Assembly (NCBI GenBank): GCA_023958095.1
Contig: JAMLGJ010000009.1
Coordinates: 1-64,000 of the forward strand
Length of the DNA stretch: 64,000 nucleotides
From: Microthrixaceae bacterium
Lineage (GTDB): Bacteria; Actinomycetota; Acidimicrobiia; Acidimicrobiales; Microtrichaceae
Direction: 5' to 3'
The position numbers and the translations under genes were made by a program. Shown piece by piece: positions 26,814 to 33,737 of the stretch. Numbering within the stretch: the stretch's first letter is position 1; the number at the start of each line of letters is the position of its first letter. The notes under the pieces are model-generated. The model did not search any database. It was given only the letters and a program-made list of their open reading frames with translations, and was not told where the DNA came from.

Positions 26814-28448
26814 TCAAATGTCCCGCGAGCAGACCCTCGTCGGGAGCCGCTGCACCCACCAGGACACCACCGCCGGGTCGCCGGGGAACCCCACCAACTC
26901 ATCCAGCGAGCTGCCCAGCTCCTCCCACTGGCGAAGCGCCGCGCGTCCGGCTGCGAGCTCCTCGAGGCGACCCCAAAGGTCACATGCACGGTTCTCGAAA
27001 CCGGGATCCTCGGGACGTTCCAGCATCGCGAACACCAACTCCGAGAGCTTCGCCGCGCCCACGCGCAGCGATCCGGAGCTGCGTCCGGTGCCTGCCGAGC
27101 GCGACCACAACAACGCACTGTTCGACGGTGCGCTCAGCACAGCCGCGAGCACCTCGGGTGCCAGTCCGTGGCGTGGTTCCACCGACACCACCGGGGTGAG
27201 GGGCACGAACCCGCCGCCACGGTCCACCGTTGCCTCGATGACCTTGGTCTGGGAGGCCACCAGCACCTTCGGCACCCGGCGCCGTTCGACCCACTCGGCC
27301 ACCCGGGGTGAGCGTCGGGCGAGCTCCTCGGCAGGCACCACCGGTGAGCGCCACCTGACACCCGCCATCCTCCACGCGCCGGTGCCCCACCGCAGCACAC
27401 CGGGGTCGATCATGCCGCTGCTCACCAACGGCACCTCGCGGTCGCCCTCGGAAGGGACGACCAACCCCCGGAGCACCTGTTCGGCCTCCCGGGCGAGGGG
27501 GGCCAGGGCATAGAACTCGTCGCGGAAACCGGCGGTGCACCTCGCCACCTCGCAGACCCGTGCGACCCGGCCCCTGTCCTGCACCAGCGGCACACCGGAC
27601 ATCGCTGCCAGCAGCGACGCCCAGGCCTCCGGGCCGGGGTCGTCGAGTGCTCGTGGGGGCTCGTTCCGCCACATTGCACCGACCCGACCGCGTGCAGCCG
27701 CTCCGGGTGCAGCCACGACCCGTTGCCGCGCCGCCGCGGTCCCTGGTGGCGGTTCCTCCCGGCGCCTCAGCAGCGGGGCACACACACGTACCGATGCCCC
27801 ATCGAAGAACTCCTCGTCGCTGCCCCAGAGGGCATCGAGTGTTGCCAGGTCGTCCAGCTCGCGCCGCAGCGTCGCGGAGTCGCGCGCCGCGAGCACCGAC
27901 TGCGGTTGGAGCATGCACACGATCCCCCCGGGTGGGGTCGCTCGGACCGCTGCCAGCAGGTGCACCGCAGCCAGGTCGACGTACGCCCCGACGGGAGCAC
28001 CCTCCGGACGCTGCACCTTCGCCGAGAGTGGGCTGGAGAACGGCGGGTTTCCCACAACCACGTCGAAAACGCCCTCGACAGCCGGGACCGCGAGCGCGTC
28101 GGCCGCTGCCAATCGGAGTCGCGGTGCCGGATCCACTCCCCTGGCCCGGCCCCACTCCAACAGCGCCTCCCGCGCGCTCACCAGAGCGGCCGGGTCGATG
28201 TCGAACCCCACCAGATGCTCCTCGAGCACGCGCCGGGGGGACAACCCGGACTCCACGAGTGCCTCCGCGGCGGCCAACAGGATCGAGCCGGCACCGCAAC
28301 TCGGATCACAGACGACCGGAGCGCTGGCCTCACCGCCGAGCAGGGGTGCGTCGGTTCCACGGTGTTCCAGGGCGAGGCGCACCAGACGGCGCGCCAGCCG
28401 CTCGGGGGTGTAGTGCGCCGCCAGGGCGCGACGCCTGGCGGGATCCAT
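26814..28448 (-). CDS. orphan N6-adenine DNA methyltransferase-like protein
   Basis: The 544-residue product has a class I SAM-dependent methyltransferase core. Motif I is DPSCGAGSILLAAA near residue 50, an acidic FDIDPAAL follows, and motif IV NPPF (GNPPFSSPLS) marks the amino-methyltransferase group that modifies adenine or cytosine N4. The C-terminal half resembles the target-recognition region of Eco57I/N6_Mtase-type enzymes. No endonuclease or specificity subunit gene is adjacent, so it is an orphan as far as this window shows. ATG 28448 was chosen for the GAGG upstream and the canonical ARRRALAAHYTPERLARRLV start. It lies just upstream of the riboswitch and on the same strand, so met transcripts may partly arise by read-through. 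Confidence 0.75.
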   Translation of the reverse strand: MDPARRRALAAHYTPERLARRLVRLALEHRGTDAPLLGGEASAPVVCDPSCGAGSILLAAAEALVESGLSPRRVLEEHLVGFDIDPAALVSAREALLEWGRARGVDPAPRLRLAAADALAVPAVEGVFDVVVGNPPFSSPLSAKVQRPEGAPVGAYVDLAAVHLLAAVRATPPGGIVCMLQPQSVLAARDSATLRRELDDLATLDALWGSDEEFFDGASVRVCAPLLRRREEPPPGTAAARQRVVAAPGAAARGRVGAMWRNEPPRALDDPGPEAWASLLAAMSGVPLVQDRGRVARVCEVARCTAGFRDEFYALAPLAREAEQVLRGLVVPSEGDREVPLVSSGMIDPGVLRWGTGAWRMAGVRWRSPVVPAEELARRSPRVAEWVERRRVPKVLVASQTKVIEATVDRGGGFVPLTPVVSVEPRHGLAPEVLAAVLSAPSNSALLWSRSAGTGRSSGSLRVGAAKLSELVFAMLERPEDPGFENRACDLWGRLEELAAGRAALRQWEELGSSLDELVGFPGDPAVVSWWVQRLPTRVCSRDI

Positions 28449-28585
28449 GGAAGCCTCGTGGTCCTCCACCCTGCGCCTGGCGCGGTCTGCCCTCACGGTG
28501 CCTGGACCCCCAGGTGGCCCGGCACCGTGGTGCGGGTGGTGTCCATGGATGCAGTCGGGAGGGTTGCCCGCTGCAGGACCCGGGG

Positions 28586-29755
28586 TCAGGAACCCTGGTC
28601 GGCCGGATCGGCGAAGCGTCCGGGATCCGCGAGGCGGTCGTCGTTGGAGAACACCTCGATGGGGGCGATGTCGAGTCCGAGCCGCTTCTGGAGATGTTTC
28701 GCCTCCAGTTCCTGGTTGTACAACAACAACGACACCACCACCCCGGACTCCCCCGCCCGTGCGGTTCGGCCCGAACGGTGCACATAGGTCTTGTGGTCCT
28801 GGGGCGGGTCGTAGTGAACCACCACGTCGACGTCGTCGACATGGATGCCCCGGGCCGCCACGTCGGTCGCCACCAGTGCCTGGACCTTTCCCTTGGCGAA
28901 GTCCGACAGGGAGCGTTCACGCATGTTCTGGCGCAGGTCGCCGTGGATCGCACGCGCGTCCACGCCCTCCCCGGCGAGCTTCTTGGCGAGCCTGTCGGCT
29001 CCGTGCTTGGTGGCGGTGAACACGATCGTGCGATCCGCCCCCTTGATGAGCGACGCCGCGACCTTCGCCTTGTCCATCTCGTGGACCTGCAGGAACACGT
29101 GTGTCATCGACTCGATCGACACACCCTTCGACTCCACCTCGTGGCGCGCCGGGTCGTGTTGGTAGCGCCGCACCAGCGAGTCCACCACCCCGTCGAGCGT
29201 CGCGGAGAACAGCAGCGTCTGGTGGCGCCCCTCGACGTTGCGCAGGATCCACTCCACCTGTGGGAGGAATCCCATGTCGGCCATCCTGTCGGCCTCGTCG
29301 ATGACCACCTTGGTCACGTCCGCGACCGAGAGGTCACCCCGCTCGATGAGGTCGATCGCACGTCCGGGTGTGCACACCGCGAAGTCGACTCCGGAGCGCA
29401 GCGCCTTGATCTGCTTCTCTATCGGGTCGCCACCGTAGATCGCACCGATCGAGACACCCTTGGCATGGGCGGCCGCGGTGAGTTCGTCGCGCACCTGGGT
29501 GGCGAGCTCGCGGGTGGGCACCAGGGCCAGCGCGGTCGGGCGGCCCGGCTTTGCCCGTTCGAGCATCTGCACGATGGGCAGGCCGAACGCGAGGGTCTTG
29601 CCGGACCCGGTGCGGGCCTTGCCGCACACATCTCGCCCCGCGAGGATGTCGGGGATGGTCATTGACTGGATGGGAAACGCGGTTTCGATCCCGCGTTCGC
29701 GCAGGGCCGCACAGATCTCGTCGTCAAGGCCCAGTGATTCGAAGCTCTTCGTCAT
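28586..29755 (-). CDS. DEAD-box RNA helicase
   Basis: This 389-residue ATP-dependent RNA helicase shows the Q motif (AFPIQSMTIPDIL), motif I ARTGSGKT, Ia PTRELATQ, GG, TPGR, motif II DEAD (VVIDEADRMADMG), motif III SAT, and motifs IV-VI (TIVFTATKHGAD, DVAARGIHVDDVD, HRSGRTARAG). The last differs slightly from the usual HRIGRTGRAG. It is of minimal length with almost no C-terminal extension, unlike the RhlE/CsdA types with long tails. The role is remodelling of structured RNA in translation, ribosome assembly or decay. GAGGG precedes the ATG. The gene is divergent from the serine hydrolase gene, only 24 bases away. Confidence 0.93.
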   Translation of the reverse strand: MTKSFESLGLDDEICAALRERGIETAFPIQSMTIPDILAGRDVCGKARTGSGKTLAFGLPIVQMLERAKPGRPTALALVPTRELATQVRDELTAAAHAKGVSIGAIYGGDPIEKQIKALRSGVDFAVCTPGRAIDLIERGDLSVADVTKVVIDEADRMADMGFLPQVEWILRNVEGRHQTLLFSATLDGVVDSLVRRYQHDPARHEVESKGVSIESMTHVFLQVHEMDKAKVAASLIKGADRTIVFTATKHGADRLAKKLAGEGVDARAIHGDLRQNMRERSLSDFAKGKVQALVATDVAARGIHVDDVDVVVHYDPPQDHKTYVHRSGRTARAGESGVVVSLLLYNQELEAKHLQKRLGLDIAPIEVFSNDDRLADPGRFADPADQGS

Positions 29756-29779
29756 GTTGCCCTCAGGCTACCGGGGTCG

Positions 29780-30631
29780 GTGCTGAACCCTGAATCCGGC
29801 CTCGACTCCCTGCGGGAGGCGCTGGCCGGCATCGATGCGTGGGGAGCGCGTTTCGCCGCCGTGTCGGTCAGTTCCCCGACGGGGATCCTGGCCAGCCACG
29901 GCGACACGGCCCGGGTGCTGGGGGTTGCGTCGATCACGAAGCTCACCACCGCCTGGACGGTGCTGGTGGCCCTGGAGGAGGGCACCATCTCGCTGGAGGA
30001 CCCCCTGGGCCCACCCGGGTCCACGGTCGCCCACCTGCTCGCCCACGCCGGTGGTTGGGGATTCGACACCGAGGAGGTGCTGGCCGCGCCGGGCACCAGG
30101 CGGATCTACTCGAACACCGGGTACGAAGCCCTGGCTCGCCACCTCGAGGAGCGTGCGGGCATCCCTTTCGCCACCTACCTCCGCGAAGCGGTGCTCGAAC
30201 CCCTCGGAATGCGCTCGAGTGAGCTGCGCGGCTCGGCGGCGAAGGACCTGTTCGCCAGTGTGGACGACCTGATGCTGTTCGTGGAGGAGCTGCGCAGGCC
30301 ACGGCTGGTCGACCCGAGCACTGCCGAGCAGGCCTGCACGGTCAGGTTCGCGGGGCTCGGCGGGGTGCTGCCCGGTTGGGGCCGTCAGGACCCCTGCGAC
30401 TGGGGTTACGGCCCCGAGATCCGAGGCTCCAAGGCCCCCCACTGGAGCGGCACCAACGCCCCCGCGGCGACCCTCGGCCACTTCGGGGGCTCGGGCACCT
30501 TCGTCTGGCTGGACCCCGACAGCGGCATCGGCTGTGTCGCTCTCGGGGACCGTCCCTTCGGTGACTGGGCGCTACGGGTGTGGCCCGCCTTCTCAGACCG
30601 GGTCAGGACCGCTGCCGAGGCCCTCGTCTGA
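29780..30631 (+). CDS. beta-lactamase-fold serine hydrolase (class C / DD-peptidase-like)
   Basis: This 283-residue protein belongs to the serine beta-lactamase-like family that includes DD-peptidases and esterases. The nucleophile motif SxxK is seen as ASITKLTTAW (near residue 54), and the second motif YxN as YSNTGY. The third motif, normally KTG or HxG, appears as HFGGSG. No signal peptide is visible, so it is probably cytoplasmic and more likely an esterase than a wall enzyme. The GTG start has no clear ribosome site and lies 24 bases from the divergent helicase ATG. Its 3' end overlaps that of the convergent lgt gene by 39 bases. Confidence 0.8.
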   Translation: MLNPESGLDSLREALAGIDAWGARFAAVSVSSPTGILASHGDTARVLGVASITKLTTAWTVLVALEEGTISLEDPLGPPGSTVAHLLAHAGGWGFDTEEVLAAPGTRRIYSNTGYEALARHLEERAGIPFATYLREAVLEPLGMRSSELRGSAAKDLFASVDDLMLFVEELRRPRLVDPSTAEQACTVRFAGLGGVLPGWGRQDPCDWGYGPEIRGSKAPHWSGTNAPAATLGHFGGSGTFVWLDPDSGIGCVALGDRPFGDWALRVWPAFSDRVRTAAEALV

Positions 30632-31675
30632 TTCACGGGAGTCCTGCTCGGCCGGGTCCTCCCCGGACACACGGCCACCGACGCTCCCGGCCGGCGGAGC
30701 CTCGGGCTCGACGGGCTCACCGTCCGGTGTCCGAGCAGCCGAATCGCTGTCGGCGGCCACCGCGCCCGTCGGGTGGAAGGAGGTCTCGGCACCGAAGATC
30801 TCCGCCGGATCGGTTCCGGCACGCAGCGCCGCCGTGGCTTCCCGGTCGAGGGGGCCACCGCCCCACAACAACCAGATGAGGCCACCGAGGATGATGACCA
30901 ACGACATCCAGATGTTCACCCTCACACCCCACAGCAGCGTGGCCTCGTCGATGCGCAGGTTCTCCACCCACAGGCGGCCCAGTCCGTATCCCATGACGTA
31001 GACCGCGAACCACCGTCCGGGCTTGAGCACGAAGCGGCGGCCCAGAGCGATGATCAGTCCGGCCAGGGCCAGGTTCCACAGCCCCTCGTAGAGGAACGTC
31101 GGATGGAACGTCGTTCCGGCCGCGTAGTCGGGGTTCTGGAGCGCCAGGATCTCGTCGTCGACCCGAAGGCCCCAGGGCAGGTCCGTGGGACCTCCGTAGA
31201 GCTCCTGGTTGAAGTAGTTCCCGAGCCGTCCGATCGCCTGTGCCACGGGAATGGCCGGTGCCACCGCGTCGGCCAGTCGCCGCCATGAGGGCACGGTCCG
31301 GCGGGCCACGATGATGCCCACGACGGCACCCGCCAGCACACCGCCCGGAATGCCGAGGCCGCCCTGCCAGATCTTGAACGCGTTGGTCCATCGGCCGTCG
31401 TCATAGAGGGTGCCCCAGTCCGTGAGCACGTGGTAGAGCCGGGCCCCGATCAACCCCGCGGGCACCGCCCACACGGCGACCGCAACGATCGTGTCCTCCT
31501 CGCCACCCCAGGCGCTCCAGCGCCGCTGGGCGATCACCACTGCGGCGATGACCCCGAGGGCGATCATCAGGCCGTAGAGGCGGAACGGGCCGATGGAATC
31601 CGACGGCGGTGCCGGCAGGGCGCCCAGGAGGTCTGCCGTGGTCGATGCGAAATGGGTCACCGTTTGGTTCAGCAC
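30593..31675 (-). CDS. lgt: prolipoprotein diacylglyceryl transferase
   Basis: A polytopic membrane enzyme of 360 residues that moves a diacylglyceryl group from phosphatidylglycerol to the lipobox cysteine of prolipoproteins. The Lgt signature GRLGNYFNQELYGGPTDLPW is present, with seven or so hydrophobic segments and the HPTFLYEGLWN block. The last 70 residues form a hydrophilic, acidic, proline-rich tail that is typical of actinobacterial Lgt. GGAG lies nine bases before the GTG. A putative lipoprotein gene lies immediately upstream on the same strand, and the CocE-type lipoprotein is another likely substrate. The gene overlaps the 3' end of the convergent serine hydrolase. Confidence 0.95.
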   Translation of the reverse strand: MLNQTVTHFASTTADLLGALPAPPSDSIGPFRLYGLMIALGVIAAVVIAQRRWSAWGGEEDTIVAVAVWAVPAGLIGARLYHVLTDWGTLYDDGRWTNAFKIWQGGLGIPGGVLAGAVVGIIVARRTVPSWRRLADAVAPAIPVAQAIGRLGNYFNQELYGGPTDLPWGLRVDDEILALQNPDYAAGTTFHPTFLYEGLWNLALAGLIIALGRRFVLKPGRWFAVYVMGYGLGRLWVENLRIDEATLLWGVRVNIWMSLVIILGGLIWLLWGGGPLDREATAALRAGTDPAEIFGAETSFHPTGAVAADSDSAARTPDGEPVEPEAPPAGSVGGRVSGEDPAEQDSRESDEGLGSGPDPV

Positions 31676-31802
31676 CTGGTGGAACTCCGTTGCTGTGCCG
31701 GGCGGGTATCCGCCCCGATCAGGGTCTCACGCCGAGGCTGGTCGGCCCTCGCAGCGTACGGCACCACCGAGGCGACCCGGGAGCCGACGGTCCGGGGTGC
31801 GA

Positions 31803-32543
31803 CTAACCCTCCTCGGTGGGAACGGTCTCGGAGGTGACGGAGTCGCCGGAAGCACCGTCGGCTCCGGGCAACTGCAGACCGTTCCAGAGGAACACGTCCT
31901 CGGGAAGGCACACGTTGGCGTGTGCCATCAGTTCCGCGGCCAGCTTGCCGTCCTCGCCGATCGGGTCGAGCCCGACGCCGTAGACCCACGAGGTGACGAT
32001 CGCCCCCGGCAGTGCGGAGTCCGCCAGGCCACGGGCCATGCAGGCGGCCTCGGAGGGGCGCATCTGGTCGTCGCCGAGGAACAACGAACCGAGCATCTGT
32101 TCGGCGTCCACACACCCGAGGAACAGTTGCACGACCCCGTCACGCTCGGCCGAGGTGAGTGCGATGTCGTTGATTCCGGCTCCCTCCACACCGGGTTGGT
32201 ATCCGAGGTCGGACAGCTTCTCGCCGTTGACCGCGACGATCGCCTCCGCAGCACACCTCGCCTCGGCACCCGTGGGGGTCCACAGCCCGGGGTCCACCTC
32301 GTTGGTGGACAGGTCGTACACGAGGCCCTCCACCAGCAACTCGTCGGGGACACGCCCGGTCTCGGGGAACACCGGCGGTTCGGTGACGACCTCGTCCGCT
32401 CCGCCCACCTCGGTGTGGTTGCTGAGGTCCTTGGGCACACAGCCCGAGAGCACCACGAACACCAACAGCGATGCGAGCAACCACGACCCCCGCACCCGGG
32501 GGGTTGCGGGGCGCCGGCTCGCCGTTGGTCTGCGCGGTCGCAT
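31803..32543 (-). CDS. putative lipoprotein with conserved cysteines
   Basis: This 246-residue product has a basic N terminus, a hydrophobic helix (WLLASLLVFVVL) and the lipobox LSGC, so the mature protein should be lipid-anchored outside the membrane. The mature part has four further spaced cysteines (RCAAEA, LGCVDA, ACMARG, NVCLPE), which suggests a helical, disulfide-bonded domain. Actinobacteria encode many such cysteine-containing lipoproteins, but I cannot name the family. ATG 32543 was chosen because GGAG lies four bases upstream; a GTG three codons earlier is possible. The downstream lgt gene encodes the enzyme that would lipidate it. Confidence 0.7.
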   Translation of the reverse strand: MRPRRPTASRRPATPRVRGSWLLASLLVFVVLSGCVPKDLSNHTEVGGADEVVTEPPVFPETGRVPDELLVEGLVYDLSTNEVDPGLWTPTGAEARCAAEAIVAVNGEKLSDLGYQPGVEGAGINDIALTSAERDGVVQLFLGCVDAEQMLGSLFLGDDQMRPSEAACMARGLADSALPGAIVTSWVYGVGLDPIGEDGKLAAELMAHANVCLPEDVFLWNGLQLPGADGASGDSVTSETVPTEEG

Positions 32544-32591
32544 CCGCTCCACGCTACCGAGCCGCCTGCGACAACGGCCGTCGCTGCACGC

Positions 32592-33038
32592 TCACGACGT
32601 CCCCGGGCGCCGAGGCGAAGCGACGGCTTCGAAGAGCTCACACCAGCGGTCGGGGTCCAACCACGCGTGTTGGAGCATCGCTCCGCGGGGTCGGGGACGC
32701 GCCGCGGGCGCAGCCGGTGAGTCCTCCCGGGGCATCACCACCACCGGCGCACGGCCGCGGGAACCCCCGAGAGCGGCCACGGTGGCGACACGCCGTCCGG
32801 AACAGGCCAGCACGTCACACCAGCGCTGCTCCCGACGCAGTTCCATCACCGCCGCGAACGACCTCGGGGCGGGGGCCAGCACGGGCACCACGGAGTCGAG
32901 CCCCCCATCGCCCCCGGGACCCAGCGCCACGGTCCTCGCTTCGAGCCCGGCGGCACCCAGGGCCCGGTGCAACTCGAGCACACGCTCGTTGTCGGGGCTT
33001 CCAGCGGTCTCGGGCAGCACGAAGAGAACCCGCGTCAT
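32592..33038 (-). CDS. hypothetical protein, glycosyltransferase-like N terminus
   Basis: A 148-residue soluble protein I cannot assign. The opening MTRVLFVLPETAGSPDNERVLELHRALGAAGLEART resembles the first beta-alpha-beta unit of GT-B glycosyltransferases. VVVMPREDSP and a short C-terminal LQHAWLDPDRW segment follow, but the protein is far too short to be an active transferase. It may be a single-domain remnant or an unrelated Rossmann-like protein. It lies between carD and the lipoprotein gene on the same strand, 43 bases from carD. Confidence 0.5.
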   Translation of the reverse strand: MTRVLFVLPETAGSPDNERVLELHRALGAAGLEARTVALGPGGDGGLDSVVPVLAPAPRSFAAVMELRREQRWCDVLACSGRRVATVAALGGSRGRAPVVVMPREDSPAAPAARPRPRGAMLQHAWLDPDRWCELFEAVASPRRPGTS

Positions 33039-33081
33039 GTGTTGCGCGGGCAGCCCGGGTTCACCTGCCTGTTGACCCGGC

Positions 33082-33561
33082 TCAGCTGAGACGGGCCTCG
33101 ACCTCGCCCAGGGCGTCGTCCTCGGGCACGTCCAGGGCGAAGCTCAACTCCGACACGAGCACCGACCGGGCCTTGACGAACATGGACTTCTCCCCGGCGG
33201 AGAGGCCCTTGGCCTGGTCACGCAGCGACAGGTTCCGAACGACCTCCGCCACCTGGTACACGTCGCCGGACTTGAGCTTCTCCTGGTGGTTCTTGAATCG
33301 GCGCGACCAGTTCGCAGGCTCGCGGATGTCACGCTTGGAGAGGAGTTCGAACAGGTCGTCGACCTCGTCCTTGCCGATCGGGGGCCGCATTCCGACGTGG
33401 TCCGCGTTGTCCACCGGGACCGACAGGGTGAGCTCACCGTGGGCCATCTCGAGCACCAGGTACTCGTTCTTCTCGCCCTTCACCTCGCGCTTCTCACGCC
33501 GGACGATGATTGCAGCTCCGTGATGCGGGTACACGACCCGGTCACCTACGTCGTAGGGCAC
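33082..33561 (-). CDS. carD: CarD-family RNA polymerase-binding transcription regulator
   Basis: This 159-residue global regulator binds the RNA polymerase beta subunit and the upstream edge of the promoter bubble and stabilises open complexes, notably at rRNA promoters. The N-terminal Tudor-like RNAP-interaction domain starts YDVGDRVVYPHHGAAII. The helical DNA-binding part contains NWSRRFKNHQEKLKSGDVYQVAEVVRNL, with the tryptophan that wedges the bubble. Length and sequence are typical of actinobacterial CarD. GTG is the start, with GAGGAG six bases upstream. The gene is not followed by ispD and ispF here, which are common downstream neighbours in other actinobacteria. Confidence 0.93.
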   Translation of the reverse strand: MPYDVGDRVVYPHHGAAIIVRREKREVKGEKNEYLVLEMAHGELTLSVPVDNADHVGMRPPIGKDEVDDLFELLSKRDIREPANWSRRFKNHQEKLKSGDVYQVAEVVRNLSLRDQAKGLSAGEKSMFVKARSVLVSELSFALDVPEDDALGEVEARLS

Positions 33562-33664
33562 TTGGGCTCCTCAGGAATCGCTTCTGGGTCCGCCACCGTG
33601 GAGCACGCCATGCGCTCCAGCGACCGATCCACATTAGCAGATCCGCCGGGTTCCACGGCAGCGG

Positions 33665-33701
33665 CCGGTGAGGCTCCGCGGGGGTCGCGGCGGCTCACCG
33701 G
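33665..33701 (-). terminator. terminator hairpin after nrdJ
   Basis: CCGGTGAG (33665-33672) pairs with CTCACCGG (33694-33701), and inside it CCGCG pairs with CGCGG, giving a long interrupted stem 36 bases after the nrdJ stop. It separates nrdJ from carD. Confidence 0.6.
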
Positions 33702-33737
33702 GGAACCGCAACCGGCCCGGTTGTGTTCCCGGCGGGC

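Noticed and set aside
26588-27118. Long in-frame N-terminal extension of metX
   Set aside because: The frame is open to 27118, but it crosses the riboswitch-like structure and runs into the methyltransferase gene. Its translation is low-complexity and unlike any MetX N terminus, and GGAAG supports GTG 26587.
26814-28448. Complete restriction-modification or phage-defence system
   Set aside because: Only a methyltransferase-like gene is present. Neighbours on both sides are housekeeping genes and no nuclease, helicase-nuclease or specificity gene adjoins it; the DEAD-box gene is a standard RNA helicase.
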